Positions 1 through 11,044 of a stretch of DNA of 64,000 bases are shown piece by piece. Source of the DNA: Phoenix dactylifera (Eukaryota; Streptophyta; Magnoliopsida; Arecales; Arecaceae); contig NW_024067666.1 in assembly GCF_009389715.1 (NCBI RefSeq), forward strand, positions 3,327,001 to 3,391,000, in the 5' to 3' direction. How positions within the stretch are numbered: position 1 is the first letter of the stretch; the number at the start of each line of letters is the position of its first letter. The position numbers and the translations under genes are program-made. The notes beneath the pieces were generated by a model. The model was not told the DNA's origin, made no database searches, and was given only the letters and a program-made list of their open reading frames with translations.

Positions 1-70
1 TTCTCAAAGCAAGCCATATGAAGGCTTTGACCTTATCAAGAATATCAAGATAGGCAGCCTTTAATATAAT
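1..70. repeat. Dispersed repeat, copy A (cut by window edge)
   Basis: This stretch closely matches 7571-7640 in the same orientation. Both copies begin TTCTCAAAGCAAG and contain CTTATCAAGA and TATCAAGATAG, with scattered substitutions between. Copy A runs off the left edge, so its full length is unknown. The two copies bracket the glycosyltransferase gene. They may be the ends of a local duplication or two copies of an unnamed dispersed repeat. Confidence 0.6.
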
Positions 71-587
71 TTAATGCGGGAGCCAGCAGAAAATTCAGTT
101 CAATCCTACTAAAATTTTTAAATAAACTTTTCACAAAAAGCCATCTTCGCACGCTTATCTTTCACACTCGACGTTCAAAATGTACTGAATCAGGAGTCGA
201 GGTAAACCAAATTTATTTCAATCCATTTCTTAAAATATGCTCTTCACTCAATTGACTATTTTTCTTCTCTTTGGAAATTAAGAAATATCACTAATCTATT
301 CTCTCTTTTGAGAGGCTAATGAGAATTTTTGTAGTCAACGTAGGCCCCCCGAGACGGTCATATTTTCAGTGGTCTATTCTATCTTCGGCCCATAACAACT
401 AAATTGCTCCCAAAAAGCCGGTAAAGTCGCATACGGAGCGTGTTCACGTAGCACTGCCCCTTGTCAACCAAGTCAACTTTGCCTCCCTAAACCCCACCAA
501 AACCAAAAACCATATCCTACACCAGGTGCACTATATGGCAATGCATCACACGAATCACGAGTGCTCGTTCTATTTCTATATCCATCG

Positions 588-1190
588 TATGGTGCACATA
601 ATGTCACAATCCAGGACCTCAATAAAAGAAACTAGTCGGAAGGTCTACCCATACTAGTTAGAAGAGGGTGCACATAGTGTCACAACCCAGGACCTCACTA
701 AAAGAAGCTAGTTAGATTGTCGGCCCATTCTAATTAGGAGAGGGTTAGAATGGGTAGAAGGTCTACCCAGTGAATAACCGATATTGAACTAGACGCATGC
801 TCGCACGAATTCTTACATACTCCCTCCGTTTAAGCCCTAACATCCTTACCAAGCTAAGAATCCAAATCTATTCAGCCTTAATAAGCACCTTCCTATTTTA
901 AGCTTTGGTATCTTTACTAGGCTAAGAATCCAAATCCATTCAAATCTAATCATAAACATGATGATTGGATTATGGTTAACCTCAATGAGCCCATGCTGCA
1001 GTGCTTTCTAGTCCACATAGGTTATGAGCTAAGTTCGCTCTAATAGCATTTGCCACAATTTAGGATCTTATCCCAAAAGACTAGTCGAAATGTATTATTT
1101 GGATTTCTTGATCCTATATAAGTATTCAAAATCTACTTAGTGAGTAATCGATGTAGGACTAAACACAAGCCTGCATGGATTCTCACACAT
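588..1190. repeat. Dispersed repeat with two internal tandem units
   Basis: Two diverged tandem units of about 78-80 bp (588-665 and 667-745) share GGTGCACATA, CAGGACCTCA and AAAAGAA. The following 450 bp contains ACTAGTCGAAATGTATTATT, TTGATCCTATATAAG and a TAACCTCAATGAGCCCATGC segment. The same series of motifs recurs at 48800-49150. This looks like a high-copy plant dispersed repeat of unknown class. I see no coding capacity and no clear termini. Confidence 0.5.
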
Positions 1191-1199
1191 GGTGCAGGA

Positions 1200-1736
1200 T
1201 ATCATTTTCCCTCCAAAATTTTGTACCCATTCTAACCCTCGCCTAGCTAGAAGCTACTCCAATGCCTGGCTTAGAGCCCTATTCACCATTTGGCTGCAGA
1301 CCCTTGAACCTTCCCTCCACTCCGTGTAAATGAAACATTGCACGGAAAGAAAACATAATAATAATAACCAAAAAATAGGTTAGAAAAGAAAAACATTGTA
1401 AAAAGTTGAGCTATATTAAAAAATAAAAATAAAAAATTTGTCATATAACGATGGTGATGAACCAAAACGGTTTTAAATATTTCCATCAGCCTTCATGCTT
1501 ATTTTTTTTTTCATGTTAATTTTAGTGCTATATTTACCACCAAACATAGGCAAGCACAAAGGGCTACTACGAACAAAAATCATACGGGGTAGGCACTAAA
1601 AAAAAATATGGATGGGCTTCCTACTTTACTACATTTTTTCTAGTGCCCATTCTAAAGAAGAAAACCAAAAATCATATACTCCTATTAATCGAGTCGTCAA
1701 TTCGTAGTTACAAAAATAAAAAAAAATATTACGGTA
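1200..1736. other. AT-rich intergenic stretch, no gene seen
   Basis: This is AT-rich sequence with homopolymer runs and no recognisable coding or RNA gene. Confidence 0.5.
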
Positions 1737-2092
1737 CATACTATATGGCCAAGTAATACACACCGGGCAAATTAATCATTTAGCAAGTCAACATACACAT
1801 CTGCATAAATCTCTATACGGTTTCTAGAACATGGTATTCACCAGTACACAATATACGATCAAATAATATGCACTTAATAATTTTTTTATTTAACAATCCA
1901 ATACACATCTCTAAATATATTGATCACAGTTTTTAGAATATCATATTCACTAGTGCATACTATATGGCTGGTGATACACATTCGTCGACTTTGTGATATA
2001 CTGCAAGCTTATTTGATATACACTTAGCAGTAATCCAATATACACTTCCAAATAAATCGATACATATTTTTCAAAATGTAACATTCATCAGT
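1737..2092. repeat. Three diverged tandem units of about 110-130 bp
   Basis: A motif series recurs three times: TACTATATGG or an equivalent, then a CAAT/CAAC-ATACAC segment, then AAAT-GAT and TTTCTAGAA or TTTTTAGAA, ending in TATTCACCAGT, TATTCACTAGT or ATTCATCAGT. Divergence is high, so the array is old. No coding frame is conserved between units. Confidence 0.45.
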
Positions 2093-2620
2093 ACCGATAC
2101 ATAGTTTCCAAGCTTTGTCTAACATAAGAAATTATACACATATTATTTCTTAGATTCTATGAACTCTTAAATGCAAATATCCTAGAAAAAGACAGAGATT
2201 TAGAGAAGAAAAAGGCCACTTGGGAAGATAAACAGACGGTTTGATCAGGAAGAAAATATATGGAGCATTGAACGAGAAAGAAAAAAGATGCAGATGGTCT
2301 CTCTTTGTGGACGATCTCTTTTGGCGCATATAATTTTTTTTTATTTTTTAAGTTACAGAATTGATAGATTTTATTAACAAGAGAAGTTTTATTTTTATCT
2401 AATATTTGAATTTTGTCTTTACAATAGGCGTAAGAGAAGATACGGCAAAATTTGGTATCCTATTTTATACAGTATTCTATAGTACCCATCCCACGTGAAT
2501 TTTGTTTACAGTGGAGAGAGCTGCAAGTGATGCAAGGTGGGCCAATAACAGTTGCTCGAAGGCCGTGACTTACGCCCAGCAGTTTGGGCGTCATTTGTTG
2601 TAGCATCGTGACCTTGTCCC

Positions 2621-2949
2621 TTTTTTTTTTTGGTGAACAATAGGGAGGGCAGAACCCCACCCGCGTAGCAGCCCCCACTGAGCCTTCCTTCTACCAAAAA
2701 ATATTCAATGCTGGTCGCAAGTTTCCGCATGCCCTCCCCAACCCGTGGAAAACCCTACTGGGCCATCCACGTATGAGTACGTCACCCCAGCACCACCTCA
2801 ATACTGATAGAAGGAAAGTATATCCACACAGAGCCATCCGAGCGTGAGGCATCCAGTCCCCTAATTTAATCGACGCCCGTGCATTTCGAACCCGGACAAC
2901 TCAAATGGAGTCCAAGCCCCCATACCACCAAGTTACCACCTTAGTGGCA
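2621..2949 (-). mobile_element. tRNA-related SINE with 12-bp target-site duplication
   Basis: The element reads on the minus strand. Its 5' end (near 2949) begins CCACTAAGGTGGTAACTTGG. An RNA polymerase III B-box-like GGGTTCGAAATGC follows about 60 bp in, and the 3' end is a short A-rich tail (the T run at 2621-2631 on the plus strand). It is flanked by identical copies of TGACCTTGTCCC at 2609-2620 and 2950-2961, a clear target-site duplication from retrotransposition. At about 330 bp it is within SINE size range. I cannot assign it to a named family. Confidence 0.75.
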
Positions 2950-2962
2950 TGACCTTGTCCCG

Positions 2963-3122
2963 CAACACATTTCAGAGTAATCTCAAACAAAGTTGTGAGC
3001 TACCAACTGGTCAATTCTGCAGAGAAATAGAATTTACAGAAGACATGCCCTGAAGGAATCTCTCGAATTCCTTCAGTGGACTTGCAATCATGCATGCATG
3101 AGGCAGTTGGCAAGGCTTCGCC
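2963..3122. repeat. 160-bp duplicated block, copy A
   Basis: This block aligns without gaps to 14244-14403: 160 positions with 14 differences by my count, about 91% identity. A perfect 40-bp core starts at GCAGAGAAATAGAATTTACA. On the minus strand a frame reading KPC(Q/R)LPHAC and then ERFLQGMSSVNSISL is open through both copies. The family is not recognised. The SINE target site lies immediately beside this copy. Confidence 0.7.
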
Positions 3123-3860
3123 TTCATGGAGTGCATGTTGAAAGAAGAATTAAATTTTAGATATCGAATGCGTGTTCGAATTAATGACCAGTGAAAGGCA
3201 GCGGTCACTGATGATGCTGATTTCCAAAACTGCAAACACTTGTAGGAACACAGCATATTACTTAACAAGGCACAGTTGGTACTTTGGAAGGGGGTGGTGT
3301 TACAGGATGCCTTTTCCTTTTCCATTTCTATTAAAGGTCATGAAGGATGAAGCTTAATTTTGAGAGCTCCAAGAGCAAGAAGTATGCGATGTTAGATACT
3401 GTGAACGACAGAAATAAGTTTGTTTGGAAAATTTCATAGTATTTTAGATTCACATGATGTCATTAGGAGGGCAACAGTAGTGTTTTTATTTTCTCTTTTG
3501 AGCAAAATTGTGGGTTCTGTCATCCTCTCATTTCATCGAAGAGGTGAAATAGAGAGAAGCAGGTGCGGCCTCAAAAACAATCCACAATATAAACTAGCTA
3601 TCAATTACATTACTTATATCTCAAGAACACCAAAATCAAATCCCCAAAGCAGTTTACCAGATCAGAGTATTTCCCTCAATGACCATATCACAAACAAAAT
3701 CTACTGCAATGAAAAAAGAAGGGTGATACTTAAATATCAGTAAGTACATTGACCATTTCATTGGCTGTCTCCAAATGCTACATAGAACATTCATCTGACC
3801 TTAATTTGGAGTTGGATGAAGCAAATACAAAAGATTCATGTGCCTTAGCAAATGAACATG
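3123..3860. other. Intergenic stretch downstream of the glycosyltransferase
   Basis: This lies 3' of the minus-strand UGT stop codon and probably includes its 3' UTR. No separate gene is recognised. Confidence 0.4.
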
Positions 3861-5847
3861 TCATTCTTTCATGGAATCTACGAAGGACTTGAAATTCTTA
3901 TAGGAAGACCCTCCTTCCTGGGTACACCTATTGGCAATATCCTTCCACATCAAGGCCCTGGCCTTCATCTCCTCATTGCCAAATATTTGGTCCACCTTCT
4001 CTTTGATCTGCTCCCTTGGAACAAACCCTTTGTCATCACGTTCTATGCTCAAACCAATCTTCCAAACATCACAGATATAGGTCTGGTCGAGGAACTGATC
4101 GACGTAGTAAGGCCAGCAGAGGAAAGGAACTCCATTCATCACCCCTTCCAATGTTGAATTCCAACCACAGTGAGAAATGAAGCAGGCAATGGAAGGGTGA
4201 GCCAGTACCTGCTGTTGAGGACACCATCCTACCAACTTTCCCTGGCCTTTGACTCGATCTCGAAACCCATCTAACCAGGCATCATCTATCCCATCTGTGA
4301 GATCGGGTCTTACGACCCACAGGAATGAATGGCCAGAGAGTTCAAGCCCAAGTGCAAGCTCCTGGAATTGGTGCTGGTTAAAGACTGCCAAGCTCCCAAA
4401 TGCGACATAGATGACCGAGTTAGCAGGTTGCTCATCCAGCCAACTCATGCAGGTTGTATCCACTTGCCAGAAATGCCCAACTTCCTTTCCAAACTGTTGG
4501 CCTGTGATTAATGGTCCAATAGGCAGTATGTTTGGAAAGAGGGTGCATGCTGGTGACTCAAGGTCGTAGAATGTGTTGCAAATGATTGTTTCAGCAGGCT
4601 GCATTGCTTGATTTAAACCAACTATGATCTTAAAGAAGACTCCTTTTTGTGATTCGGGATCGCCGAGAGAATTCCATGGAAGTTGGCTTGTGTTCACAGA
4701 TGGCATGCCAGGGCTCAGCTGGAAAGTCTCAATCCTTTCTGGCATTCCTGCATGAAATGCAAGTAGAAAAGATGGTTGATGATCATTTTGTTATCCTGGA
4801 ACTTGTCCTCACAATTGGAGTTTTTTTTATTTATTTTAAACATCTGGCTATGTGAAAGCAACCAGTTTCTCCAATTGAAGATGCATCTAAATAACACATA
4901 AAAAACTGAAGGAAACCAATGGTGGCTGCCAATAATTACTACCGGTACTTTGATGGAATTTTTTCCCATTTTCTTCTTCTTTCTTTCATCTTTATTAAAA
5001 CTCAACCCTTTTTCTTCCATTAATTTGATTCCTGATGATGTATGCTTTGTATGATTTTGTTTCCCTCTGGTTTAAAGAGCTGTATACCACACGAAAATTA
5101 ACTGATCGAAACAGGGAGAGGGAGAGAAAAAAAAACAATACTTGATCTTCAAAACTATTGCAATAAGAACACCATGACATATGATTAGTATGTGCTGATG
5201 TTTCACCAGGATAATATACCAATTTATTATAACACTGGTCAGGGGTAAATTCATACTTTCGGAACTTTTAATCACTTTTAAGCACTTTCTCCTATACCAT
5301 GCAAAATTTCATGCTCTGAATTGTTTTACTTGTCAGAGAAAATGAGCAAAAACCATGTCTTACCATTGGCATCAATGATTCCATCCTGGATCATCTTGGG
5401 AATGCTCAGAAACATTGCAAGCACTGCAGTAGACGCAGGCCAAAAAGCAGCCGACCGGATGCCCATCTTCTGCGCCACTTCGAGAGCCCACCCCATGTTC
5501 GGATCGGCGATAACGCATGCAACCCGGTCACCTCCTGATGTGTTCATCTGGTTTATGAGTTCCTCCAAACATCGAGGCATGACTCTCAAGAAGCCTTCGG
5601 TCTTCTTTCGGAGATCATTGCGGTCTTCACCAGGTGCCAATCCATCCGGAAAGGAAACCATTTGTATCCCTTCCGCTCCATCACCATCTTTCTGGGACAA
5701 GGCAGCAACGACTCGGTCATGGTTGAACTCGGAATTGATGAATGTGATCTTGAAGCCATGGGCAACCATGGAGTGGGAGAGAGCTAGTAAGGGAATGACA
5801 TGTCCCTGCTCTGGATAAGGTATCATGATGGCTTGAGGCGTACCCAT
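3861..5847 (-). CDS. UDP-glycosyltransferase, family 1 (UGT83A1-like)
   Basis: The CDS joins 5847..5364 and 4747..3861, giving 456 residues in two exons with a phase-1 GT-AG intron of 616 bp. The first exon starts MGTPQAIMIPYPEQGHVIPL. His16 in the EQGH motif is the expected catalytic base, and Asp115 in VIADPNM its expected partner. The 44-residue PSPG donor-binding box runs from Trp336 to Gln379, with HCGWNS in its middle. The final Gln is the residue usually tied to UDP-glucose use. Family knowledge says such cytosolic enzymes move sugar from a UDP-sugar to small acceptors; the acceptor here is unknown. The Met at 5847 was chosen over an upstream in-frame Met at 5952 because homologues start M-G-x-P. 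The overall pattern best resembles UGT83A1 of group I. Length is normal and no defect is seen. Confidence 0.93.
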
Positions 5848-5986
5848 GGCTGCAAACAACTGTGTCCTATTTCTTCTGCTATGGTTGCCCCTATGTATAT
5901 GCTGGATGTGAGGATAAGCTGGCCAAGGAACTGCATTGAAGTATGTTTCCATCTCATATTAATTATGCACTCAGATAGATCTTAAA

Positions 5987-5998
5987 TATTTATATATA
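5987..5998 (-). promoter_or_regulatory. Candidate TATA box of the UGT gene
   Basis: On the minus strand this reads TATATATAAATA, about 140 bp upstream of the UGT start codon, a plausible distance for a TATA box plus a short 5' UTR. The sequence around it is AT-rich, so chance is possible. Confidence 0.4.
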
Positions 5999-5999
5999 A

Positions 6000-6838
6000 T
6001 TAAAAAATTTAAATAATATTTTTTGATTCGTGTTACGATAAATAGTATCAGAGTAGATGCAACCCGTGATCTATGTGGACAAAAAAATACTGTAACTTGG
6101 CCGATGATGGTACTTATGATTAAATTTAAACTCTTAATTTAGTGAGAGCATCAGAACTTAAATAGAAAAAATATGTAAAAATTCGTACAAATATATGTTT
6201 AGTCCCATATTGATCTATTGGATAGAATCCTTCCTCCTTCGTAACAAAGAGACTAGAAATTAAGTATCCACGTATTTACTTTAGCACATTAGTTTTATTT
6301 CTGGGTCACAGTGAGTTGGTCATCTTTTTTTAAAAATATCATAACTTATGGAGGTAGGTGAGAAAAGTCCCCAGACCTGTGAAGTGAAATTGTTTTTTTG
6401 TGGAATACGTAGAAGTGCTCAAAGGCACATGTGATGGTGACATCTTCTATCCGATAACTTCTTTTTTTTTGTCCCAAACAAAACAAGAATAAAAGGTACC
6501 AAAGATAAACCTAACCACTTTTATTAGGTTTATCCTCGCGTCAGAGACATGATAAACCTAACCACCTTTATTAGGAAAATAAAAGGTACCAAAAATGCAA
6601 ATGAAACTAAAGACACTTCCACCCAATATTTTAATCCATTTTTGTTTGAATTTTTATCCACGATCAGTTTGTGTAGCTCAGTTGGCTTTTTTGGTTCTGA
6701 ACTTTTTTGACGGCAGTCGTTGGCCATATATATGTGGAGGCTCACACGATTTGTTGGAGCCATGAAGGATAAAGTTGATGGTTCGCATGTTTTTTTTCTT
6801 TTCTTTTTTATCCTTTTAAATAATGCTGGATGCTTGCA
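6000..6838. other. Intergenic repeats upstream of the UGT
   Basis: The 5995-6260 stretch contains motifs (GTATCAGAGTAGATGC, TTTAGTCCCATATTG) that look like degraded copies of a dispersed plant repeat. Short direct repeats GATAAACCTAACCAC occur near 6506 and 6550, and AATAAAAGGTACCAA near 6489 and 6579. No gene is seen. Confidence 0.35.
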
Positions 6839-6942
6839 TTTTTTTCATCCTCACAATGAATCATATTAGACCAGTTCCAATCTAAATCAAGAGAAAGTTT
6901 TAGGTAAACTTCGTTGTCCAAATATTAGTAACCGGCCAATCT
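6839..6942 (+). repeat. Direct repeat of about 105 bp, copy 1
   Basis: This matches 7118-7220 in the same orientation. Both copies share AATGAATCATATT, the segment from CAAGAGAAAG into TTAGGTA, and a closing GGCCAATCTT. Divergence is moderate. The spacing of about 280 bp suggests an old local duplication. Confidence 0.6.
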
Positions 6943-7117
6943 TTCCACTGATATCTTTCCAAATATCGGCAGTCATTCAGTCCGATAAAAAAAAGAGATA
7001 GGAGGGAAAACAGAGCCATAAGCTCTCGTATATTTTGCATGTTGGTTTGTCGTTGGGCTGGTCCACGAAATTAGCTACAGACGAAACATTTTATAACTTT
7101 TGGATTTTTGTTCATGT

Positions 7118-7220
7118 TTTTTTCACCCTCGCAATGAATCATATTGGACCTGGTCCAATCTATCTCAAGAGAAAGCTTTAGGTATACTTTATTTTTCAAG
7201 TATTAATAACTGGCCAATCT
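7118..7220 (+). repeat. Direct repeat of about 105 bp, copy 2
   Basis: This is the partner of 6839-6942. It shares TCACCCTC/TCATCCTC, CAATGAATCATATT, the CAAGAGAAAG block and the GGCCAATCTT end. Confidence 0.6.
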
Positions 7221-7570
7221 TGTGGTTTAACTTGTTTCCTATCTTATAATGATTTTTGGTAGAGAGTTGATGTACCATAGTCCATTTGGATGGCTATTAA
7301 TGCAAGGAGAAATAGGACTAGTGAAAGACAAAAGATGGATGGACACCTTGACTACAACTCGCCAGCGGGGATGGCTTTTCTTGGTGTCTTTTTTACTTTT
7401 TTACTTTTAGACGTTAAAAAAAATGTAAGTAATAATAGTTTGAGAGCAAGCCTGGTAGTAAAAAATATATTACACAACCACCAAAAATGGAGCTCCATAT
7501 AAAAGCAGCAAGTTCACCGGTTAGGAGAAGATCAACTGTTCCTAAATCTCTATTGCCAAAAAATTTGGTT

Positions 7571-7640
7571 TCTCAAAGCAAGTCGTACGAAGACTTTGAT
7601 CTTATCAAGATTATCAAGATAGATGGCCTTTAATATGTGA
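7571..7640. repeat. Dispersed repeat, copy B
   Basis: This is the partner of 1-70. Homology ends after GGCCTTTAATAT, beyond which the two flanks differ. Confidence 0.6.
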
Positions 7641-7830
7641 CCTAGTGCATGGTTTTCAAAAGGAATATGTAATATCACTTAGCATGCTGCTTACCTTTTA
7701 TGATGGTCCAGTTTTCTATCTTGCAACTACAAGTTATCAATGATATTCTTTTGACAGGTTACTATCCTTCAGGGTCCACAATAAAAAATAAATTGAATGA
7801 TCAAAGAAAAAAGTCGCATTATAACTTCAC

Positions 7831-7855
7831 ATATATATATATATATATATATATT
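7831..7855. repeat. (AT)n microsatellite
   Basis: A run of alternating A and T about 25 bp long in AT-rich intergenic DNA. Confidence 0.9.
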
Positions 7856-8699
7856 TTGGCATAAAATATAATTTTAGTCTACAAAATATTACTAGAAATC
7901 AATTTGTATACTTATTAAGTATTTGAATTTTGCAATCAAAGTCTCTATTATAACCCCAGCAAATGATCCAAATAACAAATAACTCTGCCCTCATGCCAAT
8001 TTTAACCGAAATTTCTCTAATCCTAATTTTCCAAAAAAATTGATCATCATTTTTAACAAATCTAGAGGAACTTTTCTCTTGGGTCTTGTTAATGTCTTGC
8101 AAAGCATACCATTTCTAGCCCAATTAATTTTTAATGTTTAAATGTTTTCTTTTCATCTTTAATTATGACGATTCTCTTTAAATTATGTATCAATTACAAT
8201 GTTTAAATTAATTTTCAAGAAAAGAATCTTAATGAACCTGGTGCCGGTAACACAAAGATCTGCCCAAAGCTGACTTGTGACATCCATCATGCAAATAAAT
8301 TTCAACAAACAAGCCAATACAACGAAGTTTAACAAATTAAGTCAGACTCAAATCTTAGTCAAAATCTATTCCCAATTATGAAATAGAGCTTCATTTAGGC
8401 ATAATTAGAGATGAGAGTAGCATTCATCTGATTTGATTATATTCGATCAGATTTGTTTTTTTTTTAAGATAAGATAATTGCGTCGGTAGACACTCTTTAC
8501 ATTGCTACGAAAATATCTTAGTTTCCTCTCGTCCTTATTTCAGCTCCATTTCCAATGCCCAATCTTACTTAAGCTTATCACACATGAAACCCCCAAACCG
8601 AGGAAGAGAAACAAGCCGAACCGGCCATTTTCCGGTTCATGGACCGGTTCAGCGTCCAAGATGTGGGAAATGGAGGTGGGCCAGGAAATATTTATTTAA
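7856..8699. other. AT-rich intergenic stretch, no gene seen
   Basis: AT-rich sequence between the UGT and 14-3-3 loci. No coding exon or RNA gene is recognised. Confidence 0.45.
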
Positions 8700-8729
8700 T
8701 TAATAATTTTTTTTTTTTTGTTCACATTT

Positions 8730-9022
8730 TCGAAAGAAACAAACAAAAGGGCATTCGTCACCCCTAATCGCGGTAAAAGGCCACCGCCCGATCACCCAAG
8801 CAACGGACGGTCCAGATCGGCCCAGCGAAGCCCTCGACGGGCTCCGCTCATCACGATTCGCGCGGGGTCGTTCAAACCGGAGTAACGGGCGGGTGGATCC
8901 TCGCCCTCCCACCCATAAAGTGCTCGACCTTTAACGCCATCCCCCTCTTTTCATTTCTCTCTGCTTTTTTTTTCCTTCCGTCTCGCTCTGAAGCGTTTTC
9001 TAGGGTTCGAACGATTTCGCCA
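8730..9022 (+). promoter_or_regulatory. GC-rich promoter and leader of the 14-3-3 gene
   Basis: A GC-rich island of about 200 bp rises sharply from AT-rich flanks. It is followed by a CT-rich leader and a telo-box-like CTAGGGTT at 9000-9007, just before the ATG at 9023. These are typical of plant housekeeping promoters. No TATA box stands out. The minus-strand frame through the island is a by-product of GC content. Confidence 0.5.
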
Positions 9023-10984
9023 ATGTCGACGGAGAAGGAGAGGGAGAGCCATGTCTACATGGCGAAGCTCGCGGAGCAAGCCGAGCGCTACGATGGTGAG
9101 CTTCAGATCCGTGCTTATCCTTGTCTCGCCTTGAAGCCCTGTGATTTTTCCGCGCTTTTTGACCTAGATTTTATTTGCTATAGTTTGTTTTTCATCGATT
9201 TATGTTTTCTCCGTATTCAGAATCGACTAGGCCTTGGATCGGTTTCTTGGTGCATTTCCCCTGTGCTTTTCTTTACATTTCTTTCGATTTTTTGGGGAAA
9301 TGTATGCGTTATTTTAGTATAAGAGTTATCTATTTCATTGGGTTGCTATTTTGATTCTTGTTTGCTCCATTTTTTTAGCTAGATCTGTTTTTGCTTGTTT
9401 GATGTCCATTTGGATTATTGTTACTGTTATTGGGATGAGTTTCTTTGTTCGCGAGATAGAATACTGAAATAGCATGTTTTGGTCTGTTATTTGAATTCCT
9501 TGGACGATCTTGGAGGTTTATTTGTTTGCTCATGATCTTTTTCGGCGATGTAAATGGTCATAAGGTCAGTGGGTTGTATAGTTTTGTGTCTGTCATCCTT
9601 TTCTAATTGCGAGAGAGAGGTGTTGGCAATGAAAATATCATTTGTTATTTGATATGGATAGCGTGAGATTCTTTTTGGATGTTTTCATAGAAGTTGCTAA
9701 TATTCGTCAAATTTTCAGGAAAACGATAATATCCAAGATATTAATTATTTTCAAGCATAAGCAGAAAGAAATCTGAAGGAGCAAATGTTGGATAAATATG
9801 ATTTTGCATTATTGTAATGTCCGTTAATAATTTTTTGTGGAGGAATATGCTATCTGAGTACAGATGTAATACTAAATCAAATTTATTTCATGGATATATA
9901 TCGACATAAAGATGATGCTTTGGTGTGCATTGCTATGAATGGATGGTTATATGTTTTAGTTTCAAATAATGTGCTGTTTTGGGTTCAGCATCTCATAGGT
10001 GTTGCAACATTACTTGTCATCCCCTCTTCCATTTGTAAGAGATTCCAGGCTTGAAATTTGGGAGGTGGTTCTCCAAGTATTTAAATCTGGGCAATTCTAC
10101 TAGGCAGACCTTCCCTCTCCTTTGATAAAAAATAATGAATTGTTAATTTATCTATTTTTCTTGCATAGTTTTTTATTTGCTACTCATGGTATGAATCACT
10201 TCTAACAATGCAAGAAAAAACCTTGGCATCTGTTATGGCCATAATTGTCTGATAGTTGTTACTCTCCTGATCCAGAAATGGTCGAAATTATGAAGAATGT
10301 TGCCAAGCTTGATGTGGAGCTGACAGTTGAGGAGAGAAACCTTCTCTCAGTGGGTTATAAAAATGTTATTGGGGCTCGCCGAGCATCATGGCGCATCATG
10401 TCATCAATTGAGCAGAAAGAGGAGTCAAAAGGGAATGAGCAAAATGCTAAGTTAATTAAAGGTTATTGTCAAAAGGTGGAAGAAGAACTCACTAGGATAT
10501 GCAATGATATATTGACTATCATAGACCAGCACCTGATTCCATCGTCCAGCTCCGTGGAGGCGACTGTTTTCTACTACAAGATGTAAGCAATGTGTCTGCT
10601 TGATTGTATTTCTTATTCTGTAGTATTTGTTTTAGGTTTACATTGATAAGAAATGTTTGGAAGTTACTTGATACTACTAAGCTAACCTATTTAGATAATA
10701 GCTTCTTGCAGAGAGGCTTCATTTCCAGATTCTCCATAGCATTTTTTTTTTCAAAAAAAAAAATCATGGAATCATGGTTAATAGTTGGTTGTCCTCATGT
10801 ATAAACAATAGACTTGCTCAAAATCTGGGTGGCCTGCCCGAGCCCGGCGTGTTTTGGATGGACCTGGCCTGGTTTTTCAGCTCGACAACTAGACTGGGCT
10901 AGAAATTTGAGCTTATTCTTTAAACAGGTCGAGCTCAGGATTGCATTGACCCAGTCTGAGCTCAGCCCGACCTAGTTATTTAAA

Positions 10985-11044
<60 letters not shown>

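Noticed and set aside
820-840. TACTCCCTCCGTTT, which resembles a Stowaway MITE terminus
   Set aside because: No inverted partner was found nearby, and the motif lies within a longer dispersed repeat.
5848-5952. Upstream in-frame Met as an alternative start of the UGT
   Set aside because: The added 35 residues have no family similarity; M-G-x-P at 5847 is the usual start.
6665-6705. tRNA A-box-like GTAGCTCAGTTGG near 6676
   Set aside because: No B box or cloverleaf follows at the required spacing.
8700-8912. 70-residue minus-strand frame in the 14-3-3 promoter
   Set aside because: Arg/Pro/Ser-rich frame produced by a GC island, with no recognisable domain and no splice support.
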